DNA from: Plecoglossus altivelis | Taxonomy: Eukaryota; Chordata; Actinopteri; Osmeriformes; Plecoglossidae | Direction: 5' to 3' | Assembly: GCA_036571765.1 (NCBI GenBank) | Contig: BROE01000028.1 | Location: 6,413,659-6,477,658 of the forward strand | DNA length: 64,000 nt | In this document: positions 48,001-59,708 of the stretch, in pieces | Layout of the letters: the number at the start of each line of letters is the position of its first letter | Numbering within the stretch: position 1 is the first letter of the stretch | Program-made: the position numbers and the translations under genes | Notes under the pieces: model-generated | What the model was told of the DNA's origin: nothing | The model's input: only the letters and a program-made list of their open reading frames with translations | Database searches by the model: none

Positions 48001-50669
48001 CATCCAGAGGCCAGTGGGCCACATCGACATCTACCCCAACGGAGGCACCTTCCAGCCAGGCTGCGATCTCCAGAACACCATGCTGATGATCGCCTCCTCC
48101 GGCTTCCAGAGTAAGACCTTCACTTGGTTCTGACATACTCTTTGTACTCTGTTTGACTCGATCTAGTCTACTCCACTAAGTGGTTCTTCTCGACATCGTA
48201 GAAAGGAAAACGTCCCCTGTTACACCTTAACTGCACACCTGCACGTTTTCAAGTTGGCTGGGAGCTTTGCATTGCAGGTGGAGCCTCAGGGCCTTTCGAA
48301 CCCTCATAAAAAGCTTCAGTGTCTCGCTGTCCAAGTCTGGGACTCCGTAGACTAAACACACAGAACCAGCTGTCCTTCCTGTCACTGTTATACTTGGCAT
48401 GTCAGTGACAGGACAGTGTAGACCCAGACAGTGCTACTGACCCAGTTTCACGCCTGCTCTCCCTGCTCCCTCCCCCCCAGACATGGACCAGATCGTCAAG
48501 TGTTCCCACGAGCGCTCCATCCACCTGTTCATCGACTCCCTGGTCAACGCGCAGCTCCAGAGCATGGCCTACCGCTGCAGCAGCAAGGAAGCCTTCAACC
48601 AGGGCCTGTGCCTCAGCTGCCGCAAGAACCGCTGCAACAAGATGGGCTACAGCGTCACCAAGGTGCGCATGCCGCGCACGACCAAGATGTACCTGAAGAC
48701 GCGAGAGGCCATGCCTTACAAAGGTGAGCCGGGGGAGGAGGGAGGAGGGGGAGGCCCGGGGAAGGGGGGAGAGAGAGGAGAGGAGGCAAGGGGAGGAGGG
48801 AGAGGGAGGATGGGAGCAACCCAGAGAGATACGCGAAGATGGGGAAAGGGAGAGAGAGACAGAGGGATGCCCGAATGTGAATGCATAGAGCGCCTTTTGC
48901 GTAAAACATTTCCGCGTTCAAACATATTCGTAATAATGACTGAACAATATTTGATTTGCATGTATTAGTTGCCGTCTCCAGGTTATGTTTGTTTGTGCTG
49001 CCGCTGGTGAATGTACTTATTGTGCCTAAAGCTGAGAAAGCCTAATCCATCTTTTAGAGCCTTTTGGGGTCTTAAACAACCTGTGCTTGTTACGTTAACA
49101 CGACACGTCTCACACGCGCGCGCGCCCACGTCTATGCATATCACACGGTCAGTGGATATGGAGAGGGCTAGCTCGCCACTGCCTTGTCACATTACCCCCG
49201 GGGCCTGTGGGGGTATATCTGTGTTGGGGTAGGAGGGGCAGAAGGGTACTTGACACCGCAGCTTACTGATTTACAGGAGACCCTCCACAGCTGGCTTGTT
49301 CCTAACCCCTTTTGGCGCTGGCGCTCATGTTCACTCAACCCACAGCATGTAAATGATTCACAAACTGGCTGGGAAGCTTGGCACAGCTTGGTGTGAGGTA
49401 AAATAGTGCCCCCCCCCTCCCCCCCACCCACCCACCCCCCTCCTCCTCTGACACTGACAACTGGTCTGAGTTGAGCGGGCTGGAGGGTGAAGACGTTATG
49501 TAAGAGGTACAGAGTTAGATCATGAGGGAGAGCAGACTGGCTGTGAAGATCCAGGCAGACATGACGGGATAGTGACCACCTGAGTGACCCGGGGGTCCGG
49601 TCATCTGTCAGAGCTGCACAGGCTGCAGATGTATTGTGTTACTGGACGGGCCTGCTGCGTGCTAGAAATGCTCACCCTTCCTTCTCTCTCTCTCTCTCTC
49701 TCTGCCCCGCCCCCCTCCTCCTCTCCTCCTCCTCCACAGTTTTTCACTACCAAGTGAAGGTGCACTTCTTCAGCAAGAACAAAATGAGCTTCAGCGAGCA
49801 GCCTCTCCGAGTGTCTCTGTACGGCACCAACGCAGAGAAGGAGGACATCCCTCTCACCATGTACGTACGGGCACACCCGCACACCGCACCTAGCAACCAT
49901 CCCATAATCAAACATGGATATCATTCAGCTCCTGCATGAGAAAGTCTGTCTGTTTATAGTTCCAAGAGCCAAAAATAGCCAACGCCCTCCCACGAACACG
50001 CTCATTCACAAATACAAAAACACACGCCGCTCTCTATATATTATAGTCTCCTGACCCCCGACCTTTCCGTGACCCCTAACGCCCCCCCCCCCAGGCCCTT
50101 CCTGAATGGCAACAGCACCCTCTCCTTCCTGCTGACCACTGACACAGACATCGGTGAGCTGATGATCGTCAAGCTGCGCTGGGAGAAAGACGCGCTGCTC
50201 AGCTGGTCCGACTGGTGGGGAAGCAGCAAGTTCCATATCCGGAAGCTTCGCGTCAAGGCCGGGGAAACTCAATCCAAGTGAGTCGCTCGGCTCCGTTCGC
50301 ATGCAGTTTTGTTCGCTTTCGTGGCGTTTTCTGAAAGATAGCCTCCTGAATGTGAGAGCGCGCGAGGCCTGACCGACTTGTCTGTGGACGTTCAGGGTGA
50401 TCTTCCGGGCCAAGGAGGGAGAGTTCGCCTATCTCAGCCGAGGAGGCGAGGACGCCGTCTTCGTCAAGTCCAAGGAGGAGAACCTGAGCCGCACGGATCG
50501 GAGGTAACGCACGCCTCAACACCTTCAACATCCTGTTGACACCTGACTCTCCTGTCCTGCAAGTCCATTTGTTCTGGTCTCCGTTGTTGACCCCCCCCCC
50601 TCTCTCTGTCCGTCCAGATTGCACAGGCTCAAAACCAAGGGAAGCCTTTTCGGGAATAACGATGCTTAA
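45013..50669 (+). CDS. lpl: Lipoprotein lipase
   Basis: A secreted triglyceride lipase acting on circulating lipoproteins at the endothelium. Ten coding exons: 45013-45106, 46165-46367, 46777-46956, 47547-47658, 47877-48110, 48481-48723, 49740-49860, 50095-50277, 50396-50503 and 50618-50669. They sum to 1530 nt (509 aa). Exons 3-8 have the same lengths as human LPL (180, 112, 234, 243, 121, 183). A signal peptide occupies about 1-24. The catalytic triad is Ser175 (GYSLGAHV), Asp199 (GLDPAGP) and His284 (KCSHERS); the lid lies between Cys258 and Cys282. A proprotein convertase-type RMPR site is at 337-340, then a PLAT domain with the WSDWW lipid-binding motif. Oddities: the sequon at human Asn70 (mature Asn43) is absent (Asn-Pro-Asp here), although a new NTT sequon is present at Asn33. 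Coding continues into exon 10, adding a basic 17-residue tail absent from mammals. Confidence 0.98.
45821..45969. repeat. Teleost interspersed repeat fragment in lpl intron 1
   Basis: An ATTC microsatellite leads into CATTTTCTACTGCCGGTCCC, then GGGGTCACGGGTGACTGGAACC, AACTTTGGGCCATAGGCAGG and GTACACCCTGGACTGG. These blocks, in this order, match a very common dispersed element of fish genomes. The boundaries are approximate. It is non-coding and lies in intron 1. Confidence 0.7.
46715..46776 (+). repeat. TGTA/TG repeat abutting lpl exon 3 acceptor
   Basis: A TGTATGTC-type repeat passes into pure TG and ends GTGCGTGCAG at the exon 3 boundary. The acceptor region is therefore UG-rich rather than pyrimidine-rich. 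Confidence 0.9.
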
Positions 50670-52058
50670 AGTGGCTCCCCCGCCTCCCCCCACCATGTCC
50701 TTCCAAGCTGGCCAGGATGAGCGGGAGAAAAGAACCTTCTTGCACAGCTGTAGTGAGGATACGAGACTTGGCATGTCACCTTCACTGCACGCCTCCTTTT
50801 TCCTCCTCTCTCCCCCTCCTCCTCTCTCTCCCCCTCCACCTTCTCCTCCTCCTAGTTCTCTGCCTTCTCCACGCTCTCCCAAGCACAGCCTGGACCACCT
50901 TGCCCTGTTAGGGAGTCTGCTTCCTGTTTGATCTTTTGCTCAGCCTCCGTCTGTCTTCGTTTGTCGTTTTCGCGCGACAGTCCGACCACCCATCCGCCTG
51001 TTTGGTCACCAACGTTCGCGGCGAACGTCACGATGGCCTCAACCATACGCCAAGATATTATCGTTGAGAACACCGACTAACTTCCCTTGTGCAACTCACC
51101 ATTTGCAAGACCTTCGTTCCTGCTGTCGACGGCTGCCCTTGTTTTGAACTCTGTGGATGTCTGCAAATCTAGGTTGCCTCTGCCTGTGTGAGCTTGATCG
51201 ATTCTCAAACGAGCGGAGAGTGATAGGCATTGCCAACCCTCGACCAGGAGTTTGTTCGGCACATCTCTATTATTGCTAAAAGAATCCCGGCTAACGTTGC
51301 TTATGTTAATTGTGCCGCAACCACTAACGCTACATATGCTATATCACAATGCGGCCCAAAGATATCTAGCTCTTTCTTTGTGTAAATAGCTTTTTTCAAT
51401 CAGTATTATTATATATATGGGTAAAAAAAAATGTGTTTATCGATGAGTGAATGCATGCTTGTTCCTGCCTGGTTATTGTGTCTGGCACCAGTCACTTTAA
51501 AGGCTCTCTGTTCCCCGCAATCCCAGTGAAACATTCTTGAAGGTCAAAGAATGACATTGTTTGTTTTGGAAAGTTTTTTTTTTTTTTTTTACCCACATAG
51601 ATCTGAGGTCATGCGCTAAATTCTGATTCCCTGAAGTATCTCGATGTCCTCCTGAATGGGTCAATGATGTCATGTGTTACGCTCGCTAAAATGCCCTTGT
51701 TTTCGATAGGTCAATCTGTTATCTGGACAAAAAATAAATCTAATGTGTAATGTAAAGCCATCTGCAGTCACTGCATTGTAATCTGTGACCAACCCAACAT
51801 CATAGCCATATTACATCCAGAGAACATCTCATATTCTATTTATTGAATGTACCTGTACATGTATATATTTGTATATTAAGTTGTAATATATTTGGCCAAG
51901 TTTTCCAATGCTGTCGACCTGTGTTTTTTAAGAAGAAGCATTGCGATTTTGTTTTTTGCACGCGTGGCTTTCTGTGTAGCTGATCAAATCAGACTTCAAG
52001 GCCGGTTGACTTTACTGAACTGAAATGCAGTGCACTGTAAAAAACAACATCATACTTT

Positions 52059-52064
52059 AATAAA
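52059..52064 (+). promoter_or_regulatory. lpl: lpl polyadenylation signal (AATAAA)
   Basis: AATAAA about 1.39 kb after the lpl stop codon. An earlier AATAAA lies near 51733 and could give a shorter 3' UTR. Confidence 0.6.
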
Positions 52065-52069
52065 GTGAA

Positions 52070-55050
52070 TCCAATCCACACTCGGGTATTCGGGCGGTCA
52101 TTCTTCCATCGTTCAGCGTATAGGGACACTTTAAGTCCTTGACTATGAGAATTTCCAGTCCTTGAGTAAAGTGCAGAGTTCAGTTGTGTTTCAAAGTAGA
52201 TATTTAGTGAAAACTGGAAAAGGCCAAGTGAACCTTGCAGTAGCATGTCAAGATCTTTGTAAACGAATCCCTTCGTGAAAATCAATCATTCGGCCGACAC
52301 AAAAGTGCCGAACGCAATACCGAGCGTGACCGCATCAAAGGCAAAGAGGATTCTTTGCTATATTAGAAAAACAGTAGACGGCAGGAGACAGTAGGCTGCC
52401 GTTTAAGTATTTATGATGGGCCGTGAAAGGCGGCCACTGTTTCGCCGCTCTCCGCTGGATTCCTGACATAACTCATAACCGTGTTATTACTCCGATGGCT
52501 GCCTTACAGAGGCGTCATTGTAGCTCAGCTGATACCTGCCCCACAACCGCGAGTTGCGGCTAAGACTCCGCCACCAGCCAGGTTGGTGACCTCCGAACTC
52601 TGTCTCCGCATGCAAAACAAGTTGCGTAACATGACGCGCACCATCACACAAGCAACTAGTGTGTTCCCTGTACACCCCGTTCCCTAAATTTGGATTAATT
52701 TCGTGGAAGTTTTCCATCGAATCGCGTCATTTCATTGGGTAATCCTTGGAGTCTCATAAAACGTTCTAAATCCAACCCTGGTTTCTTCCGTGAGATATTG
52801 TGGGACATCTCTGCTGTGGATCATTAGGAGACATGAAGCCCATGTGGGAACAAATCCACTTTGAAAGATAGATCAGTCACTCCAAAGGCCTTCACCATGA
52901 TACTCGTCAGTCCACGAATCAACACTGAGGAATCCTTCCCCAATCCTGGAACCACCATTGAAGTTGCAAATCCCCCTATTCTCCCCTCCCCCCTTACATT
53001 AAAACATTTGAATAATGTATCTGACTTGTTTTAGACCTCGGGGAGAGGCAGGTAATGTTGTCTTGCTGTCCACCCACACAGGTCACCAACGCCTCCCATT
53101 GGCGTGCGCATGACCATTTTAGTGGCGTGGATAACTCACAGTAACACCTCCACTCCGCTCGCCTCCCCCCCACCCCTCCCGCTAACTGTGACACAACGTC
53201 CTGTGCGTGGAACATTCCGCGATAGGCCAGTTGTAAGTAGAACCTCGTAAAGCCAAGCCAAACTGGAGCCAGAGGACCTGGTGAGACCTCTTGTTTACGT
53301 CCCACCAAACGGGCTGCTGTGTTCTCCCCCTACCAGCGCTCTCCCAGCCCTCCACCCAAGCTGCTGTTCGACCGGACCTTCCGTCCGCTCCCATCAAAAC
53401 AAACGACATCATCGGCCTCCCAGTCGCTCCTTCCCTCCCACATCAGGCAAGGAGCTGCGTGTGTTGTTGTGCTGCTGCGGCTGCTGCTGTTCCTGCTTTA
53501 CAAGGAAACCCGTGGAGCCGTTCCTAGAAGACAAACACGCCCGAGCCAACTGGAGAGCATCAGGACTGAACACCACATTTTGCTGGAAGAGGTTGAAGCC
53601 AGTAGTATGTGTGTGGGTTTGTGTGTGTGTGTGTGTGTGTGTGGGTTTGTGTGTGTGTGTGTGTGTGTGTAGTTGTGGTGTAGTGTAGTGTGCGCTCACA
53701 CCTGTTGATAGGGGAGAGATTCTGCCACCAGAGCCAAATTCTTCATGTTTTCAGTCAGGGACATTGGAGGTCTGCATCTGTCTGTCATCTCTGGAGAGTC
53801 ATGCTAGAGTAACAATCCGCTCGACTGAGATGTGCACACTTGCATTGTTAAATACTTGAATGAATGCAACACCCGTGGGCTTGGCGGGTGATAATGTTAT
53901 CACAGTGACTCAGTGCGTGTGTGTAGTGTGCGTATGTGTGGTGTGTAAATACTACAGGCGCCTCATGGGAACCTCGCCTGCATCAGGTTTCACTGCAGCA
54001 GCCTAACGCCAGCTCATACCTCACCACTCACTCACCTGACTCCTCTGTCTTTTGGAAACAACGAATGACAGAACAACAGTGGGCCCAGTTAGATGTGACC
54101 ACGGTCACTGGTACAAAGTTCATTTGTAGTTCATTGTGCCAGTACAACAACACCTTATGAAGCTCAATAGATGGAAGGGTCCTCTGGATTCAAATCCCAC
54201 TCAACAAGTCAGATCTGCAGCCTGCATGCTTCAAGGGCATACATGAGGTGCCATGGTCACATCTACAGTACCTGTCGGGTTCCGTAGCAAATCAGAATTG
54301 ACATCAAGTTTGTAGGAAGATGCCTGCTGCTTACTGGTGCGTTCGTGGGGAAGGGTCATTTGGCAGTAGTGCTAGCCTTCATGTGCAGAGGGAAGAACCT
54401 CTCAATTGTATACCAGGGTGGTCAGACAGGGGCCAAGGTCGAAGGCAAGGGGCCAAGGTCGAAGCCAACCTTTGCGAGAGCTGGGGGGCCTGTGTAGTAA
54501 CCAGCTGACCTTAACCGTGGCCCCTTATCACTGGGCCCCCTGTGCTCAATGGGCTTCTTAGACTGCCCATGGCTGCTGGGAAACGGCTAAGAATGTCAGG
54601 GCTTCAGAGGGTTATTTTCTGTTACACAATGTAGGCTGGGTGAACCAATGTGAAGTGAACCAGGTGTGTAAAACATATAGACTACTGGGTGAGCTGCAAT
54701 ACTGCAGTGCAAAACATTCAAGTCTGTGTGGTGCAGGTTGGAAAAACAACGAAGATTTGCCATTTAATTAGACGTCCTTACAATTAAAATTGAGACTATT
54801 CCCCATGTTGCTTCAAATGGCAGTATGACCTTGCTACAGTCAAAACTAGGGCTAGAATGGACTCGTCTTATGAAAGTTGGACAATTTCCGTTTTGCAGAG
54901 ACAAAGTAATAATACGTTTGACCAGATGTCGCACATTACAATGCGCATGGAGAGATTTTCCTTTTAAAAGGTAGAGACCAGGGACATCAGATGCAATAAA
55001 ATCCACAAATTATTTACTTTCTACTCACGGCGCATCCCCGCCCGTGGGAG
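52070..55050. other. Intergenic region between the two lipase genes
   Basis: About 3 kb with no recognisable exon. It contains a TG microsatellite at 53607-53670, and a 20-bp direct duplication at about 54430-54468 with GGCCAAGGTCGAAG at its core. The rest looks unique. Confidence 0.6.
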
Positions 55051-55055
55051 AGCAA

Positions 55056-55090
55056 CCAATGAGTTTGCGAGAGGGTGAGGTGCTATTTAA
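55056..55090 (+). promoter_or_regulatory. Core promoter of the second lipase gene: CCAAT and TATA-like boxes
   Basis: CCAAT at 55056-55060 and TATTTAA at 55084-55090, preceded by a CCCCGCCC GC-box-like stretch. The start codon follows at 55253, consistent with a 5' UTR of about 135 nt. Confidence 0.5.
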
Positions 55091-55252
55091 GAACAGAACA
55101 GTTCAAGGTGGCTCGGATATCAACTCTCCAAGAGCGAGTGAGCGCACCGGAATTACTGAGCAAAGCAGAACAACCTTTAGGACTACAGTTAATCATTAAG
55201 ACAAGGAAAGGAACTTGAAAACGTGCCCCTTAAAACTTCCAGTGGAAAAGAG

Positions 55253-57675
55253 ATGAAAGGCTGGCAAGTCCAATGTATTTGCTTTCTTGTGTTAAACGCA
55301 ACTATTCTTCATGTGACCTCATTGGAAGAAGAGCTGTCTGATTCTATATTTGGTGAGTTGCGAGTTCACTTTCTGCTTTACAGAAATACATTATTTTGAC
55401 ATTTGCACAGTGACCGTAAAACAGTGCAGCGCCTGTGAAGGATACCTTGTGAGCGATGGTGGCACCAAACAGCTGTGGATGTAAAGACGCGCGCGACGGC
55501 ATGCCCCCGATGCAGGAGGTTGTTTTAAGAGATGACTTGCCAACAATCACTGTGAAAAAAGAAGACCGCCGGACAAGTTTGAGACGCCTTACCAGCTTTG
55601 TATGTGGAAGGTAAGAGGGAGGAAAGAAAAAGAGGGGAGGTACCGCGAACAATGTTGGAAAATATTCTGGGCCAGCCGGTAATGGAAATTAAGACAAAAA
55701 CACGGCGGCCAAGGCCACGGACGATGTGGCCCCAAAAGAACGGGCATAAAGGCGGGGGCGTTGTGAAGGAGCTAAGACGTCAAATAATGCGAGTCCAACC
55801 AACGACAGACAGAGCACGCATAACCGAGCCCCCCCCCCCGCGCGCCCCACCCTGGCAAGCTGGATGAGGACGGCAGGCTGGACAGAACAGGCCGCGACCG
55901 CTCCAGGCGCTGAAGAGCGAGCGGAGAGAACAAAGAGGGGAAAACACCTGGGCGCGAGCAGCCTGAACCGCATGAGCGAAACCTTCCCGGAGCCGCGCAG
56001 CCGCGAAGGGCCGCAGCGGCCGGTGCAGCAGCGGCCGGCCCCCAGTCAACACCGTTCATACCACCCTGATCATTGAGGGAAAACAGGCTAAGGACCTCGG
56101 GAGGCAAGTGGGAACGGTGCGCACGAACACGATAGGAATGGTCTAGGCACACAGGTGCCCCGGGGGGGGAGGAGACCAACTCAGGAGAATACCCAGGGGG
56201 GAAAGGGGGCGTGAGAGATGAAGCCTCCAAATAGTCGAGAAACGAGAATATGCCATGGCAGGTGTTATAGGAGAGGGAATAGAAATTGCCGAAAATGCCC
56301 TAGGCGAGTAAGGTTTGTGAAGAAACGCAACACACCCAGTCGGACAACAAAATTAACCCAATACTGAAGCATCCAGGTCCGGCCGGCCCCGGTGGAGAAC
56401 AGCGGGACCCGCGTGGATCTAGAGGAGCCTGCCTACCTATCCCGGAGGACCAGCCCACTGGAGTTCCAAACTGTCTAGGGGTCTGTCTTCCGTGAGTGCG
56501 CAAAACACCCCACCCAGCGACCGAGGTGGAACTGACTAGCGGCTACAAGATCCCAGGAACGCGGTAGTTATCTGCTTGTTTATGCGCTGTCTCATCGTGG
56601 CCTCCTTCAACAGCACCACCAAGACCTTCCTGGTCATTCACGGTTGGACGGTACGCTCGCTCCCTTTCTCCTGCGTTCGGTTCATGCGCTGGAACCTAAC
56701 CTTGCAACCGCTAATGTTTGGATTTGACCCAGTCTGGTTCTTCTAGCCGGTCCAAGCACGCTTAACCAGCTTCAGTCTGTTGCTCAATCACTGGTCTAGC
56801 TATGCAATCCCAAGTCTCTGAGGGTTATAGATAATACCCTTTATTTCTACTGGATATCCTGCCAAATTTCTCATTTGACTGTTAACAAAAGCTTTTCTTA
56901 GAAGTATGGAACAGGACAGATTTGAATATGCTTGGAAAGGTAGGGTTGTAACTCAATATTTGAATTTGGATATCCCCATTGGTGACAACCCACATCTCTC
57001 TCTGTCTCTCTCTCTGTCTCTCTCTCTCTCTGTCTCTCTCTCTGTCTCTGTCTCTCTCCCTTCCAATCCTCAGGTGAGTGGCATGTTTGAGAGCTGGGTG
57101 GCCAAGCTGGTGTCTGCCCTGTACGAGAGGCAGCATGATGCTAACGTCATTGTGGTAGACTGGCTCACCACTGCCCAGAACCACTATGTGGTGGCCGCTC
57201 AGAACACCAAGATGGTGGGCCAGGAGATCGCTCGCTTCATTGACTGGATGGAGGTGGGTCCACTTCATGAATGCCTTGGTCAGAATACTTGATCACATCT
57301 TGTCAAAGGGCCCCATCTCAGACGTCATCCATCTTTCATTCATCCGTCCATTCCTCCACGTGCAGTTTTGTGACAATAGTCTTATGTTTAACATTGACTT
57401 AATTACTTTCAGGAGACCACCAACATCCCTCTGGAGAACCTGCACCTGATTGGCTACAGCCTTGGAGCACATGTGGCAGGGTTTGCTGGAAGCCACGCCT
57501 CCAATAAAGTGGGGAGAATAACAGGTAAACAGCTGGGTTTGGGCTTTCACATGTCAGTACTTTCAACTAGTTCCAGCTGTCTTTTTTTACTGGCATATTT
57601 ACTTTGAACAACTTTTGTGAACAACCTCTTTCTTTCTCTCCCTCCCTTTCATTCTGTGTCTCTGTCTCTTTCCTT

Positions 57676-57735
<60 letters not shown>

Positions 57736-59708
57736 GTCTCGACCCTGCAGGGCCAGACTTTGAGGGGGAGCACGCCCACAGGCGTCTGAGTGCCCAGACG
57801 AATTTGACGCACGGCGGGACTTGCCCCCCGCACTCGGGGCCTCCGTGGGCGCGAAAGCAGTGGGAGGATCGAGCAGCCAGGGAACACGGATCACCCCAAC
57901 ACGGACCACGGCTTGTTCCAGCCCGGCGTGTAAACCGGCCTCCCGTGATACGGGATCTGAATGAGCCCTTCAGGGGCGATGTAGTAGGGGGAGAACAGGC
58001 GACTGGGGGCTCACACGCGCCTGGCAGTGTTTGTGGACAGAGTGAACACCATCGAAGAAAGGCAGCTGCCCAGACATCTGCGAGCGCCGGGAGAGGGACG
58101 GGTCGCTGAGTGAGAAGATGGTGGGGGCAGAAACAGATAGAGGAAGAAAGTATGCGAGCAGGACAGGGATACATAACCAGTATTCCCTCCAAGACGGGCC
58201 GGCCGCTAACCCCCCCCTCCCCTCCGCAGCCATTAGCGACGCGGTCAAGTGCGAGCACGAGCGCTCCATCCAGCTGTTCATCGACTCCCTCCTCCACCAG
58301 CACCAGGCGGCCAAGGCGTACCGCTGCGGCAGCCACGACATGTTCGACCGTGGCGTCTGCCTCAACTGCAGGAAGAGCCACTGCAACACGGTGGGCTACG
58401 ACATCAGCAGGGTCCGGCAGGCGCGCGACGTCCAGATGTACACCAAGACTCGCGCCTCCATGCCGTTCAGAGGTCAGTACCTGGGATCAGAGGTCAGGAA
58501 AGGGGTTGACGGTCAAGAGTGAGAGTAGGAGGAGTTTGAAAACGGACATCAACACAAATGTAGCCTGGAGGCTGTTTATTATAGCCATCGGCTGAGTCTG
58601 CAAATGTTCCATTGCCTTCCTGCATGTATTTCAGGACCATGGTGTTCTGCATGTGCTAGTGTCTAAGGTCTGCTAAGGTCTGCTGTTCTTCCCCTCTGCA
58701 GTCTACCACTACCAACTGAAGATTCACTTCTCCAGCCTGGTGAACCGGTCTGAAGCAGAACCCTCCCTCACCGTCTCTCTCTTCGGGACCAACGGAGAGG
58801 CTGAGAACCTGGAACTCACACTGTGAGTAACTGATCGGACGCCAGTGTCAATCTACCTAAACGCGAGGAGCCGCGTGGTGATCCGAGTCATCGTTCAAGC
58901 CAATGTTGACACATCCAGGAAGGCTGTCTTTCAGATTGAAGAAACAGGATCTGCTCCCTGATATTAGTCACCACATTGTTTATATTTGTAACCTGCGTGG
59001 ATGCCTGAGGGATTTGTGATTTCATACTTCTAGTTGTTGCGTCTTAATGACAACCTCTTTATTTTGCTCTCCTGTCGTTGCTACAGAAAAGACAACATCG
59101 TAACCAATAAGACCCATTCGTTCCTGCTGGTGACGGAGAAGGACATTGGGGACCTCACAATGCTCAAATTTAAGTGGGAGGAGTCTGTCAGCTGGTCGGC
59201 CTCCTCCGTGCTCAAAATGGTGTCTTCGTGGTGGTCAGGTGACACCGGCTCCGGCATGGAGGTCCACAAGATCCGCATCAGAGTGGGGGAGACGCAGAAA
59301 AAGTGAGTTGCGGATACCCGATTAGGCAGTCTGTCAAACACTTAGACATGCTAAAACACATGCAGTGGCTCACGCCCATTTGATCGCTGTGTTTTGAGAG
59401 CAGTCAGATTGGAGGCGCTAGTTAGCAGTGTTAGCGGTAGCGTGAATGGGTTCGCTAACCTTACGTGCGTTTGTGTTTTCGTTCGACAAGGATGGTGCTC
59501 TGCGTGCAAGACTCTCAGGCTCACATCCCGGAACAGGAAGTTACCTTTGTAAAATGCAAGGACGAATGGAGGCCCTCCAGAAGGTGAGACATCTGGTCGG
59601 CCCTGACCTTTCAAGTGTACAAGCGTCAGTACTAGTTAGCGATGCTGTCATTGGAGAGAACCTGACCTGGACTTTTATTTTGACAGGATAACCCTGCAGA
59701 AGCCTTAA
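55253..59708 (+). CDS. Second LPL/endothelial-lipase-type gene, tandem to lpl, two damaged exons
   Basis: A secreted lipase of the LPL/LIPG family. Clear exons: 55253-55352 (signal peptide), the 3' part of exon 2 about 56603-56650 (SFNSTTKTFLVIHGWT), 57074-57253, 57413-57524, the start of exon 5 at 57736, 58230-58472, 58702-58822, 59087-59302, 59491-59583 and 59687-59708 (ending RITLQKP). Exons 3, 4, 6 and 7 are 180, 112, 243 and 121 nt, identical to lpl. Catalytic Ser (GYSLGAHV), Asp (GLDPAGP) and His (KCEHERS) codons are present. Exon 8 is 33 nt longer than in lpl and matches the longer C-terminal loop of endothelial lipase (LIPG), which favours a LIPG-like identity; an LPL2-type paralog is possible. 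Exon 5 after codon LRRLS-like (about 57785-57970) and the 5' part of exon 2 cannot be read in any single frame, although scattered fragments of the expected sequence survive. Either the assembly is unpolished there or the gene is decaying. Confidence 0.85.
55620..56600. other. GC-rich, poorly interpretable stretch in intron 1/exon 2 of the second lipase
   Basis: Nearly 1 kb of G- and A-rich, GC-rich sequence unlike the flanking AT-rich introns. The missing 5' half of exon 2 should lie at its right end, where fragments such as CTGCTTGTTTATG and CTGTCTCATCGTGGCCTCC resemble a coding stretch with bases lost. Possible uncorrected long-read gap fill. Confidence 0.4.
57677..57733 (+). repeat. (CT)n tract forming the polypyrimidine tract of lipase exon 5
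   Basis: An uninterrupted 57-nt CT run that ends CTCAG at the exon 5 acceptor. A shorter CT/GT run (57000-57062) precedes exon 3 of the same gene. Confidence 0.95.

Noticed and set aside
57804..58109. 101-aa open frame across the damaged lipase exon 5
   Set aside because: Its sequence is unlike any lipase and comes from frame-shifted exon 5 plus intron sequence.
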